A stretch of 64,000 nucleotides of DNA from Dactylorhiza incarnata. Lineage: Eukaryota; Streptophyta; Magnoliopsida; Asparagales; Orchidaceae. The position numbers were made by a program, and so were the translations under genes. The notes beneath the pieces were generated by a model. The model was not told the origin of the DNA, ran no database searches, and worked only from the letters and a program-made list of their open reading frames with translations. The DNA is taken from positions 3,987,001 to 4,051,000 of the forward strand of contig JAWHQI010000028.1 in assembly GCA_033032865.1 (NCBI GenBank), given 5' to 3'. Below are positions 10,905 to 22,109 of this stretch, in pieces; position 1 is the first letter of the stretch; every line of letters starts with the position of its first letter.

Positions 10905-11003
10905 TTGAGGGAGAGTGTTAGATATATTATGTATTTTGTATTTTGTACTTCGTATTATATAAATACATCCTTGTACCTCTATTGAGGTATCAAATCATTC
11001 ACA
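10905..11003 (+). repeat. Copia 1 polypurine tract and 3' LTR
   Basis: The polypurine tract TTGAGGGAGAG (10905-10915) is followed by TGTTAGATATATTATG and a possible end ATCATTCACA at about 11003, giving a short LTR with TG...CA ends. It contains TATATAAAT-like sequence (10957-10964). The inner end is uncertain because no second LTR remains for comparison. Confidence 0.55.
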
Positions 11004-11039
11004 AAGTCGTTCACAATAAAAATTATGTGAACGTAGTCT

Positions 11040-11526
11040 TCAAGAAGGTTTTCGATGCCATGACGGTGGAGGCAGCAAGGGTCAAGGATTCAAACACCAT
11101 TTATTTGGTTTCTCGGGAGAGAGAAAAGAGGTTGAAGGAGGAGTTGAGATGGTGTTCACCTTCGGTGGCACCACGAAGACCTGCTGGTTCGTCATTGTGG
11201 ACGCTCCGAGCAGCTACAACGGCATCTCTTGCGACCTCTCCTCAACGCCTTCCAGTCAGTGGCTTCCTCCTACCAATGGTCCAATACCTTAAGTATAATA
11301 TCGACGAAGTGCATATTTTGGTCCGCAGTGACCCGATGGTAGCCCGAAAGTGCCATATTAGCGCGATCAACACCATCATTTGAAAAGAAGATGCTGAGGC
11401 AGTGGACAAGGCGTTGGAAGGAGCAGTATGTCTCGAGGCTATAAAAGAGCTGGAGGAAATCGAGCTAGTAACTGGACGAGGAGATCCGGGTAGCGTGAAG
11501 GATAACATGGAGCTGTCAGAGGAAGA
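11040..11526 (+). pseudogene. Old gypsy (G) protease/linker fragment
   Basis: One frame gives VTFGGTTKTC and FVIVDAPSSYNGISCDL, the protease-domain end common in plant Ty3/gypsy pol (usually VDAPSSYNAILGR). Another frame gives AVDKALEGAVCLEAIKELEE and SEEDK up to the insertion point. The reading continues on the far side of element A (EDLVSCL at 19334), which shows that this older element was split by A. Confidence 0.6.
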
Positions 11527-11531
11527 CAAGG
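11527..11531. repeat. Target-site duplication of element A (left), CAAGG
   Basis: CAAGG directly before the left LTR is repeated at 19329-19333 directly after the right LTR. Confidence 0.85.
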
Positions 11532-12897
11532 TGATGTAGGGTAGGCTACAGAGTGCACAAAACCAAGACTTTTAGGGATGAAAGTAGACTAGACACACAA
11601 ACCCTAATCTAAATGCAATGAGACCGTCGATGATAGCGACAGATTTATTAGAGCAATAGAAATTCAACCCACACATATTTAGAAGAACAGAAAAAACATT
11701 CAGTAAGCAAACAGTTTACGACTTTCCTCCGCTTGGAGGACCAAGGCAAAGCGTGCGGTGAATGAATCCCACCTGCAAGTAATAAACGTATCGCAGCGAA
11801 CATCCACAAACAAGATTCCCTAGCAAAATAAAGTGTCCAATCCAATATAAAATGCTGAATAAAATATTCCAATACAACAAAGACTCACCAAGTAGTGGGC
11901 TGACCAAGACACTGAAGAATTCAGAGCCGGAGATGCGTGGACGACGATCCGAGGTGGAACCGGAGGCGGGAAAGCGACGTAGGTGGCTGTCCTTAGTGGT
12001 GGGAGGTGAAAACGGACCGGAAATGAGTAGATCCGGCGACATATGGGGAGATCCGTGCGGGGAAGGGTAGATCTGACAGTTTGAGAACGGATCCGGGCTA
12101 GGGAATGAGGGCCGGGTGGGGGAAAAGACGGATATGGCTGGATTTGTCCAGATCTGGACTGATCTGGACAGGGGGGGTGAAGGTGGTTCCACGTAGAGGA
12201 GAGGGGCGGTGGTGGCTGGGAGCAAGGAGGGGGAGGGCTGGCGACGAGTTTTGGAGGCAGGGAGCTGGGCGGCGGCTACTGTGAAGGAGGAGGGGCGGCG
12301 GCTGTAGGGGGGCTGCTGGACTGGGAGGAGGTGCGTCGGCTTGGGGCTATAGAGGAGTGGTGGGCGGTGGCTGCCGTGAAGGAGGGGCGGCGGCTGTAGA
12401 GGGGGAGGATTGCTGGACAGAGAAAGGGGGGTGTCTGTTGGGGCTGTAGGGGGCTGCGGAACGGGGGTTGGGAGGGGGAGGAAGTGGCTTAGGGTTAGGG
12501 CAAACCTTGGCGGGGGGGGGGGGGGGATACACACCTAGGAGTCGTCACCTAGGGTTCCACGGAGTCGGCACCGTGGCGGGATCGCGGGAATCCAGGAATT
12601 CTTTCTCCAAACTCTGCAATCGTCTAAACCATCCCACTAACTACATATTTATAATAAAAGAAGGATTCAGGCATCCCACCATCGACGAATTTGATTGACC
12701 GGAGGTGGGGCCACTCAAATACAATAAATAAAAACAAAAATACTAAAATAATATATCAAAACGACTCATGACGCGGATCCGGACGCATCCACGGAGTCGG
12801 ATCGGCGGTCCGATCAAGTCCTCCTACACGAGTACACGAACGTCGGTCCCGCCTTGTGGCGAACCCCTCCTGTGCATGATCTGATGGATCCCCATCA
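11532..12897 (-). repeat. Element A 3' LTR (left)
   Basis: The unit is 1366 bp and begins TGATGTAGGGTAGGCTACAG on the + strand, ending GGATCCCCATCA. On the element strand it has a TATAAATA box (about 12645-12652 on +), followed by a long pyrimidine-rich stretch (12180-12540). A run of 15 G at 12512-12526 on + is only 6 G in the other LTR. Confidence 0.9.
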
Positions 12898-12912
12898 ACT
12901 CCCCTCCTACTG
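12898..12912 (-). other. Element A polypurine tract
   Basis: On the - strand AGTAGGAGGGGAGT immediately precedes the 3' LTR, the position needed to prime plus-strand DNA synthesis. Confidence 0.7.
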
Positions 12913-13500
12913 AAAAGCCTTCATCTCCGATGAATGAAGACGATCGTATTGAAGTCGAAGCCCATGGGCGAGTCGATCGAGCTCTACTGGTAATATCCAG
13001 GTGTCATCTGCATCTGGGCGGCCCCGCCAATGTACTAAGTAACGGCATAGCGGCCCGCCTAGGGTAGGAACGAATTGGTGGGATCTGATCTCGATAATGC
13101 TCTCAATGCTCAACTCACAAGTGGGGGATCCCGATGCGATCGGCGGTGCCGTCGGTGAAACCAAAGAAGACGAGTCCCCAGGTGGGTGGGTGTCAGCAAT
13201 GGGTGAACTGTGGTGGCCATCAGACATGGGTGGACTGTGAGGGTGGTAAGGCAACGGGGGTGGGGAAGTGGTCGGCTGGGAGTCTCCACTGCTTGGGTCC
13301 ACATACTCGCGTGGCTCGTAGTATGGTGCAGATCTTCGACATTAAATACCGGATGGATCCCCATACTCGCAGGTATATCGAGCCTGTAGGCGTTCGTCCC
13401 AATAAGACCTATGACTGAGTAGGGTGCCATTCGCCTGACCCGAAGGGAGCCTCTCAGGGTGGATTCACACCATCACCTGTTCGCCTTCCTGAAATACTTG
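12913..13500 (-). pseudogene. Element A integrase C-terminus with chromodomain
   Basis: On the - strand a segment with HPVFNVEDLHH (about 13340) is followed, after a frameshift, by a proline/serine-rich linker and a chromodomain: CELSIESIIEIRSHQFVP, then CRYLVHWRGRPDADDTWI and LDRLAHGLRLQYDRL (about 13100-12940). This places A among the chromoviruses, where the domain is thought to steer integration to certain chromatin marks. Confidence 0.85.
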
Positions 13501-13530
13501 TTCCCGCTTTCGTCTATCTGCATGGGTTTT

Positions 13531-14550
13531 CTAATTTTCATTGCTCGTAATAATTCGTCGGCGGACCGACTCATGCAACTCATGCAAGTGACGTGCAAAT
13601 GACTTAGCAGACTCGTTAGGGCGTGACTCTAGGGGACTAGCGATAAGGTCAATAGGTTTCCTAGGTTTGTATCCTGACACTATATGAAATGGACTCAACC
13701 CAGTGGACCTATTGACCGAACTATTATACGCAAACTTTGCGACTGGGAGATCAAGGTCCCAATTAGCTACATGCTCACCCACTGGACACCTCAGGAGGTT
13801 TCCTAAGCTACGGTTCACTACTTTAGTCTGCCCGTCTGACTGTGGATGATTAGCCGAGGAGAAACTAAGGGTGGTGCCAGTCTTATGCCACATGGTCTTC
13901 CAAAAATAGCTCATAAATTGCACATCGCGGTCTGACACGATAGACTTGGGTAGGCCATGCAATCTAAAAACGTCCCTCATAAAGATGGATGCTACGTGTG
14001 AAGCATCCGCCATCTTGCAGCACACAATAATGTGCGCCATCTTCGAGAATCGATCGACCACTACAAAGATAGAGTCGTGTCTCCGAAGAGTGCGGGGGAG
14101 TCCGAGCACGAAGTCCATGCTGATGTCCTCCCAAGGGCGATGTGGGACATGAAGTGGTGTGTACAGACCCGTGTTCTGATTAGTGCCCTTGGCCATTTGG
14201 CAGATACGACAGTGGCGGACAAAGTGAGCCACGTCCTTAAGGCTGGGCCAGTAGAGGCGATCCTCAATAATGGCTATGGATTTATCTCGCCCAAAGTGCC
14301 CAGCGGCCCCGCCCGCGTGCAACTCCCAAATCAAGTAATCACGGTAGGAAGTCTGGGGTATGCACATGCGAGTGCCCTGGTACAAATAGCCCTCAAAGAT
14401 CTGATAGCCCTCAACAGGGTCCGGGGGGTCTTGGGGCAAGGAGGTATAAATCCCACCAAAATCGGGGCATGTCGGATAGTCTAGGATCACTCTCTCAAGC
14501 CCATCTACACGTGCGGTCATCGTCTGTAACAAGGAGACACTGCGACTCAA
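13531..14550 (-). pseudogene. Element A integrase
   Basis: A 339-codon uninterrupted frame on the - strand contains the zinc-binding HHCC region (ELHAGGAAGHFGRD, then CRICQMAKG), the first catalytic Asp (ISMDFVLGLP), the second (SDRDVQF) and the third block, HPQSDGQTKVVNRSLG. In that last block the catalytic Glu expected after QT is Lys (codon at about 13822-13824), so the DDE triad is broken even though the frame is open. It ends near 13531 and continues in other frames to the chromodomain. Confidence 0.88.
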
Positions 14551-14870
14551 CGTATCAACCAGTTTGTTCTCAACACCAGCTCGGTGTTTGAGGACGTAAT
14601 GGAAATCCTGAAGATACTCGACCCATTAGGCATGCCGATGCTCCAACTTGCGCTGCGAATCTAGATATCGTAATGCCTGATGACCGGAGTAGAGCACAAA
14701 CTCCCGGGGGAGGAGATAATGTCTCCAGTAGCGCAGAGACTGGACGATAACATAAAATTCCCGATCATAGTTCGAGTATTTCTGCTTAGCTTCGTTCAGT
14801 TTCTCACTAAAGTAAGAAACTTGATGACCCTCTTGGCTCAATACGCCACCGATACCCACACCAGAAGCAT
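14551..14870 (-). pseudogene. Element A RNase H
   Basis: The - strand frame 14859-14626 reads [20 protein letters not shown], then EAKQKYSNYDREFYVIVQSL and YWRHYLLPREFVLYSGHQAL, typical of gypsy RNase H. The usual T-D-H near the end reads SGH here, so an acidic residue is lost. A stop at about 14625 separates it from integrase. Confidence 0.8.
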
Positions 14871-15790
14871 CACATACGACCTCAAAAGCACGACTAAAAA
14901 ATCAGGTAGTCTCAGTACATGAGCCGTCGTAAATCTCTTTTTAATCTCCTCAAATGCCCTAGTGACCGCGGCGGTCCTCTGAAACTCGCCCTTCGGAAGG
15001 CAGCTCGTGAATGGGGCCATGATCATACTGAAGCCCTGGACAAACCTCCTATAGAAGGTGGCAAGTCTGTGGAATCTACAAGCCTCGTGGATGGTTGCCG
15101 GCACAGGCCAGCCTCGAATGGACTTGACCTTCTCAGGGTCGACAGAAACTCCAGTGGAAGATGCAATGAATCCCAGAAAATGAACAGACTCAGAAAGGAA
15201 GGAGCACTTCTTCAGATTCACATACTTCTCCCGACGGAGGGTGCTAAAGAGAAGCCTCAGATGATCTAGGTGGTCGGTCTGGGTCTGGCTATAGATCAGT
15301 ATATCGTCGAAGTATACTACCAGAAACTTGCCCATGTAGGGCTGTAAGACCTGCGTCATCACTCTCATGAACATATTAGGGGCGTTCGATAGCCCAAATG
15401 ACATGACTAGCCACTCATACAGACCATCCTTGGTCTTAAAGACCGTCTTCCACTTGCCCCCCTCACGAACTCGGATCTGATGGTACCCACTACAGAGGTC
15501 GATCTTGGAAAAGATCTGGGCACCAGACATCCATCCAGTAGATCATCGAGTCGTGGGATGGGAAAACGATACTTGACCGTGATCTTATTGATGACCCGAC
15601 TATCAATGCACATGCGCCAACTACCATCCTTCTTAGGGGTAAGAAGGGCGGGAACCGCACACGGACTCAAGCTCTCACGAATAAATTGCTTCCGAAGAAG
15701 CTCGTCAACCTGCCTCTTGAGCTCAGCGTGCTCATCAGGGTGCATACGGTAGTGGGGCAGGTTCTGGAGAGAAGCCCCCGGGACCAAGTC
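14838..15790 (-). pseudogene. Element A reverse transcriptase
   Basis: Two overlapping frames cover the domain. Frame 15787-15407 has [40 protein letters not shown] and [10 protein letters not shown]. Frame 15530-14838 has [39 protein letters not shown] (YFDD at about 15304-15315) and LKKCSFL. One frameshift near 15520 divides them. The catalytic residues are intact, so decay is recent relative to copia 1. Confidence 0.9.
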
Positions 15791-15799
15791 AATAGTGTG

Positions 15800-16560
15800 C
15801 TAAATGTCCTGCGGAGGGGGCAACTCATCGGGGAGCTCATCTGGCATGATATCCGAAAACTCGTCCAAAAGGGGATGCACCGCTGGTGGATGGTCGTCAA
15901 GGGGGCACTCAGAAGCCACAGTGGTCGTCGCAACGTAAATTATGTCAGACTCAATGCTATCTCGTAGAAACTCGCCTCGCCTCAATATATGAAGTGGTCT
16001 CGAAGAACTCGTGCTCACGGAAGGCTTAATCTTACCCTTGGATTTCTCCTTGGGTTGTGTAAGTGACAGTGTAATCTTCCGCCCCTTGTCATAAACACAC
16101 GTGTTCGAGCGGCCGAAACACGTGACATCACGATCAAATAACCAGGGGCGGCTGAGCAACACATGGGTAACGTACATGGGAATGACATCACACCAGATCC
16201 GATCCTCGAGTGAGGCAATGCTAATCGGGACGTGACAACGCTGAGTGACCTGAATCGCTGTTTTGTCTACCCAGACGACACGATAGGGATGTGGGTGAAG
16301 CTCAACCTTCACCTGCATACGGTCAAGACCCTTTTGGGCCACGATATTCACACAACTCCCACTGTCGATGACTAACTTGCAAGGATCGCCTGCACTAGGA
16401 AGATACGTGTAGAATATGGTAGTGCGACGCCAATCCTCATTTACACGTGGGGTATGTAGAAGACGCTTAATCACTCCCATCTCTAAAGATCGCTCGACGT
16501 CACTATCCCATCCTTCCTCAACAGTGGTTGTAATCTCCTCAGTAGTCTCCTCTTCTCCAT
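15800..16560 (-). pseudogene. Element A protease
   Basis: The - strand frame 16480-15800 (226 codons) contains KLVIDSGSCVNIVAQKGLDR with the catalytic DSG (about 16358-16372 on +). It ends with the protease-RT linker LLDEFSDIMPDELPDELPPP. It directly precedes the RT frame, as expected for one gag-pol chain. Confidence 0.85.
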
Positions 16561-16570
16561 CTAAACCCGG

Positions 16571-17893
16571 CTATTCATTCTCAATTAGCAGGTTCCGCGT
16601 GGGGCACTGTGTCGCCACGAGTCCTCTGCCGGAACATCTAAAACACTGAATACCCCCAGATCGCTGGCCATCAGTGGCGGTGGCCTTGCCCTTCGTGTCC
16701 ACTGGGGAACGTGAGGGAGCAACCACAGTAGTCTGGGGTGGGGCGGGTTTCCTATACGACAAGGTATCCGAACGAGAGGGGAACTGCTTCGTACTAGACG
16801 AGCGGAGATACTGCTCGTACTCTAGTGCGAGCTGAAATATCTTATCGATAGTCTCGAGGCGATGAGAAATCAACTCTCTCCTAATCTCAAACCGTAGGCC
16901 GGCCTTGAAACGAGAGGCGGTGGCAATGGGATCCTCCGAGATGTCACTCCTAATGACAAGCTCGTCGAAGCGAGCCATATACTCAGCGACGGTAAGCGTA
17001 TCCTGTCGTAAATTCTGTAACTGATCGAACAATTGGTCTCTGTAGGAGGCGGGGAGATATTTGTCTTTCAGCCTCTGTTTCATATCATCTCATCGGGTGA
17101 TGTGATAATAACCATCCCTTTCTATAGCTCTCTCGACACTAATCCAAAACACCTTGACCTGCTTGATCAGCTTCATCTTGGCGAAGCGGACACAACGCTC
17201 GTCGTTCATGTCATACCACTTGAAATAGTGGTCCATGTCGAGGAGACAATCGTTAAAAACTTTCGGGTCCAAGCGGCCATCGAATGTAAGGGCGTCGATG
17301 CGAATGCGTCGGGTGACGTCATACTCATGCTGGTAGCCTCCTCATTGCGGACCTGATAGTCCTCATAATATTCCTCACGGGCGTAATCGCGTCGAGCGGA
17401 CGGGGGTCCACGCTCTCTACGACCGGGGTCAAAATAATCGTCACGGTCCACGTCTCGGCGGCCATGCTGAGGTGCGCGGTCTCTATGATCCTGAGGGACT
17501 GCTCGGGTTCTGTCGCGCTGAGGCGGGTACCTATCATAATCAAGGTCCTGTCGGTGCTCAGGGGCGGGACTTTGACGGGGAGTATCACGAGGATGTCTGT
17601 CTGGAGGTGGCTGAACATCCCTCTGGCGCGGGTCCCAACTAGGAGGGATGCATGGTCCCAGACGAGGATTTCGAGATTCATCCTCGCGGGGTTCCCCTTC
17701 TTGAGAGGGCGTGTCACTCGGATTCTCTAGACGCCCTAACCGAGTGTTTATCTCTGTGTGGTCACGGCGGAAACCCTGAAATTGAGTGCCCATGGCATCG
17801 AAACGGTCGAGAATTAGTCGCTGAAATTCATCGAATGAAGCACCCGAATTCGAACTATTAGCTCGATCCTCGGTGACGTTAGAATCAGACATT
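16571..17893 (-). pseudogene. Element A Gag with mutated zinc knuckle
   Basis: I place the start at 17893 (MSDSNVTEDRANSSNSG), inside a longer open frame, because the preceding codons belong to the leader. The protein has a coiled N-terminus (FDEFQRLILDRFDAMG), an Arg/Asp-rich region, then after frameshifts RCVRFAKMKLIKQVKVFW and the Gag core YLPASYRDQLFDQLQNLRQ, LTVAEYMARFDELVIRSDI. The knuckle reads CFRCSGRGLVATQC, with Leu where the zinc-binding His should be (CTC for CAC). Element B carries a clearly related core at 34370-34800. Confidence 0.85.
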
Positions 17894-17942
17894 GAGGATC
17901 TGTAAGCCATTCCACTATGGAGCATAAACGTGACCCAAACCT

Positions 17943-17959
17943 TGGGCTCTGATACCAAC
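17943..17959 (-). other. Element A primer-binding site (tRNA-iMet)
   Basis: On the - strand, GTTGGTATCAGAGCCCAAG follows the 5' LTR directly. TGGTATCAGAGC is complementary to the 3' end of plant initiator tRNA-Met. Confidence 0.9.
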
Positions 17960-19328
17960 TGATGTAGGGTAGGCTACAGGGTGCACAAAATTAAGACGTC
18001 TAGAGATGAAAGTAGACTTGACACACAAACCCAAATCTAAATCCAATTATACCGTCGGTGACAGCGACAGATTTATTAGAGCAATAGAATTTCAACCCAC
18101 GCAAATATTTAGAAGAACAGAAAAAGCATTCAGTAAGCAAACAGTTTACGTCTTTCCTCCGCTCGGAGGGCCAAGGCAAAGTGCGCGACGAATGAATCCC
18201 ACCCACAAGTAGTAAGCGTATCGCAACGAACTTCCACAAACAAGATTCCCTAGCAAAATAAAGTGTCCAATCCAATATAAAATGCTGAATAAAACATTCC
18301 AATACAACAAAGACCTACCAAGTAGTGGGCTGACCAAGACACTGAAGAATTCGGAGCCGGAGATGCGTGGACGACGATCCGAGGTGGAATCGGAGGCGGG
18401 AAAGCGACGTAGGTGGCTGTCCTTGGTGGTGGGAGGTGAAAACGGACCAGAAATGAGTACATCCGGCGACGTATGAGGAGATCCGGGCGGGGAAGGGTAG
18501 ATCCGACAATTTGAGAACGAATTCGGGCTTGGGAATGCGGTCCGGGTGGGGGAAAAGGCGGATATGGATGGATTCGTCTAGATATGGACTGATCTGGACA
18601 AGGGGGGCTGAAGGTGGTTCCACGTAGAGGAGAGGGGCAGTGGTGGCTGGGAGCAAAGAGGGGGAGGGTTGGCGACGGATTTTGGAGGCAGGGAGGTGGG
18701 CGGCGGCTGCTGTGAAGAAGGAGGAGGGGCGACAACTGTAGGGTGGCTGCTGGACTGGGAGGAGGGGCGGCGACTTGGGGTTGTAGAGGAGTGGAGGTGG
18801 GCGGCGGCTGCTGTGAAGGAGGAGGGGTGGCAGCTGTAGAGAGGGAGGATTGCTGGACAGAGAAGGGGGTGGTGGCTGTTGGGGCTGTAGGGGGCTGCGA
18901 AAAGGGGGTTGGGAGGGGGAGGAAGTGGTTTAGGGTTAGGGCAAACCTTGGGGGGAAGATATACACCTAGTAGTCGTCACCTAGGGTTCCACAGAGTTGG
19001 CACCGTGGCGGGATCGCTGGAATCCGAGAATTCTTTCTCCAAACTCTGCAATCGTCTAAACCAGCCCACTAACTACATATTTATAATAAAAGAAGGATTA
19101 GGGCATCCCACTATCGACGACTATGATTGGCCGGAGGTGGGGCCACTCAAATACAATAAAGAAAAAAAATTACTAAAATAATATATCAAAACGACTCGCG
19201 ACGCGGATTCGGACGCATCCGTGGAGTCGGATCGGCGATTCGATCAAGTCCTCCTGCGCGAGTACAAGAACGTGGGTCCTTCCTTGCGGCGAACCCCTCC
19301 TGGTGCATGATCTGATGGATCCCCATCA
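17960..19328 (-). repeat. Element A 5' LTR (right)
   Basis: The unit is 1369 bp, the partner of 11532-12897, with TGATG...CATCA ends. The element-strand TATAAATA lies near 19077-19084 (+ coordinates). A ~94-bp purine-rich unit occurs twice at about 18695-18860. The G run that is 15 long in the left copy is 6 long here (about 18951-18956). Confidence 0.9.
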
Positions 19329-19420
19329 CAAGGAGGATCTTGTCTCGTGCCTTTAGAACAACATTGATGTCTTTGTTAAGAGCGCAACACACCAGACTCC
19401 CCCTGCAACTGTATAACCAT
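19329..19420 (+). pseudogene. Continuation of old gypsy G after element A (RT start)
   Basis: The right target duplication CAAGG (19329-19333) leads into EDLVSCL, a stop, then NNIDVF, the typical plant gypsy approach to RT (LV.CL..N.DVFAW). Joined to 11526 it restores the reading across the insertion point, which confirms A's boundaries independently. Confidence 0.55.
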
Positions 19421-19629
19421 GCAAATAACCAATATCCCAGGGTGTGTCTCTAAATCCAAGCCTTTGCATTGACGTTCGAGATCAACTTCCTCTTGCATGT
19501 TGATTGCCTACCACTCGAGCGCTCGTTCCTTTCCAAGTGTTATCGGTCTGTTAGGAATCGGGATGAGAAGAACCTCCTACCGAGCTCGACCGAATTGAAG
19601 TCAGCTAATATAATACTCTTAACTTTTCT

Positions 19630-20293
19630 ATTGTCCACCTCGTCAAGGACCCGCGGACATGCGACAGTCGGGAATGTGTTGACCCAAAGTCCGGTCTTAG
19701 ACCACGTCATGACATTCACCTCGCCTATCGTGCACCTCACTAGGTGCCCCGTGGACATGCGACGTCCGGGAGTGTGTTGACCCTATTTCCGGCCTGGGAT
19801 CGCTACACGACATTCAGCTCGTCTACAGTCCACCTCGCAGGGGGCCCCACGAACATGCGTCAGCCGAGAGTGTGTTGACCTAAGTCCTTTATGGGACCGT
19901 GACATGACATTCATCTCTCTCATAGTCCACCTCGCCAGGGGACCTGCGGACAAGCTGCAGTGGGGATTGTATTGACCTTAAGTTCAGTTTAGGACCGCGA
20001 TGCGCCATTCATCTCGCCTATATAGTCCACTTCGCCAGGTCCCCTGGACATGCAGCAGCCAGGAATGTGTTGACCTTAACTCCGGTCAGAGACTGCGACG
20101 CGACATTCAACTCACATATAGTTCGCTTCGCCAGGGGCCCCACAAACATGTGGTAGCTAGGAGTTTGTTGACCCTAAGTCTGGTTTGGGACCGTGACATG
20201 ACATTCATCGCGCCTATTGTCCACCTCGCCAGGCCTCGTGGATATGCGACTACCGGGAATGGGTACAACCTAAGTCTGGCCTGGCCCGACGAC
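19630..20293 (+). repeat. ~98-bp minisatellite array 1
   Basis: About seven imperfect units begin GTCCACCTCGCCAGG and contain GTGTTGACC, AAGTCCGGTCTGGGACCG and GACATTCATCTCGCC. Unit starts fall near 19635, 19728, 19828, 19924, 20025, 20122 and 20218, a spacing of 93-101 bp. Units differ by many substitutions. It is not coding. Element C interrupts it at 20294. The array at 38130-38935 is a diverged, inverted relative. The stretch 19430-19629 just before it shows no gene. Confidence 0.85.
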
Positions 20294-21582
20294 TGATGTA
20301 AACCACTACTCAAGAGTTTTATAATTGAATTTTAATAAATAAAATATGGATCAAATTAAAGTGAGGAGCACGCGCTCGAGTCGTTGAGCAAATAAATTAG
20401 GTGTTTAACCTAAGTTTAGCATGATGCTCTCAAGTAGCCAACACTCAGGCGTCGGACGTCACGACAATTAGAGTCCACAGGCACGAGCAACAAGAAAGTG
20501 AAGAACGTGAGAGTATATTTTTTTAATTGACAACAACAAGCATAGCGGTGTTAGGGCAAGCTCTGATTTATCAAATCAAATAAATATAGCATAAGTTTTA
20601 TTCTACACGATGTGAGTGAGAAAATTGGCGAGAGATATAACTGTGGGCGACGAGTTTGTCGTTGGAATCAATCCACATAGAAAAAGGAAGCAGGAACCTG
20701 GCCGAAACAAACTGGAGGGTACTGTGGATGGGTTGCTGGTCGGAGAAACAGGTGGGGGATCGACATAAGCTTAGCAGATATCCTGTTGATGTTGTCGGAA
20801 GGTGGGAAGAAGTCGGTTACCGCAACCTATGGAGGCTGACGACGATGGAGGTGGAGCCTTGGAAGAAGGCCATGAAACTCGTCGAGATCCTGGATGCGGG
20901 ATGATGACCCCAATGTTAGAGACGTCAAGGCCGTCGGGGATGTGCAGGAGCCCTAGGGGGCGAGGGAGGCACTGATGAATCTGATGGTGGCAGGAGGTCG
21001 GCTGGAAGCAAGGTGGAGGCGCTGCGCAAGGGAGGGTCGGGCCTGACTTTCGAAGCAGAGAGAAAGTTCACTGCTTTGTTTGCCCTTGGCTGATCAAAAC
21101 AGACAGGGGAAGGGTATTTTAAAGGAGGAACTTTTAAAGGCATGCTTTATTTTGGTCCACCGAAAAGAGTGTTTTTTTAATAGGATATTAATTTGTGGAA
21201 AGGTTGTCTTTTGGAAAGGCAATGAATTCCGGACATACCTCATTACCAAAATATAGAATGAATACCTATTATAATTTATTTCCTCGTTAAATATTATCTT
21301 AGAATTAATGGTAAGATAATATCTTAATAAATATTTTTATATTTCATTACTTACCCAAACTAACGCTAAGCCTTATTTGACGGACCATTTTATTCAAGAT
21401 CTTATTATCCGGTCACGCCAATAAGTCGCAATAACAAGCGCAAATGAAATGTGTGAAACAAACATGAATACAGGAGCACGCCTAGCGTGCATGAACAACA
21501 AAGATAAAAATGCCCGAAGACATTCACTGCATAAAAATAAAATTGCGTAAATTAAATTAAATATGCAAGTTGAGTTGCATCA
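20294..21582 (-). repeat. Element C 3' LTR (left)
   Basis: The unit is 1289 bp, starting TGATGTAAACCACTACTC and ending GTTGAGTTGCATCA on +. It matches 29130-30412 along its length with scattered changes. On the element strand the sequence before it (CTCAACCCCGAGGGAAT, 21583-21599) is in the polypurine-tract position but only partly purine. The frames inside the LTR (for example 20656-20904) match no family. Confidence 0.9.
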
Positions 21583-22109
21583 ATTCCCTCGGGGTTGAGA
21601 GAGCTCGACCCCGTCGAGACTGTGTTGAAACATGCTCTACCAGGATGGCGGGATGTTGGTCTGATTGTTCATAAAGTAAGCTGTACTACACAGTCGTCGT
21701 CATGCCTCTTGAGTAAAAATTGAATGCTCGCCACCATAGTAAGTCTGGAAGGTGACTCGAGTAATGGCGGTTCTGCGCTGTGGGAGGAGGGGTGACAAGG
21801 GACCGATCCTTCGCTACAACTGATCACCCACAGATAACCTCTATGTCCTGAAAAATGCAGGAGACCAATCTCTTTCGGAAAAATATAACCCTTGGTGAAA
21901 GAGTCAGCCATGGAGTTATAGTTTTCCAAACATACTCGCAAACAGGAAGACATAATTTTATGCATAATATTTAAATGATTATTAAAAGTCAGAACATCAA
22001 GGAGAGAGAGATTATAAAGTGGAAGAGAGTGGTGATTCAATAAGCATGGTATGTGGCTAGGTAGCTCAACCTGTGAGTTCATCAAATCATGTTGCATCAT
22101 ACGGTCTCC
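21583..22109. other. Element C 3' internal region, unassigned
   Basis: A 170-codon - strand frame (22178-21669) is open but matches no family I know. The expected RT and integrase sequence is missing. The frame may be leader-like or captured sequence. Confidence 0.35.

Larger units (their letters stand above)
6905..11003 (+). mobile_element. Ty1/copia element 1, 5' truncated and decayed
   Basis: The copia domain order gag, protease, integrase, reverse transcriptase, RNase H is present on the + strand, with many stops and frameshifts. It ends in a polypurine tract (TTGAGGGAGAG, 10905-10915) and a short LTR starting TGTTAGATATA (10916). No 5' LTR or primer-binding site precedes the Gag part, so the 5' end is lost and target duplications cannot be tested. 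Confidence 0.85.
11532..19328 (-). mobile_element. Ty3/gypsy element A (complete structure, chromodomain type)
   Basis: Two 1.37-kb LTRs with TGATG...CATCA ends flank a full internal region on the - strand: primer-binding site, gag, protease, RT, RNase H, integrase and chromodomain. CAAGG is duplicated on both sides. The domain order (RT before integrase) is Ty3/gypsy. The LTRs differ by visible substitutions and small indels (roughly 90-95% identical by eye), so the insertion is not recent. Frameshifts and mutated key residues make it non-functional. It sits antisense to the SAC gene. Confidence 0.92.
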
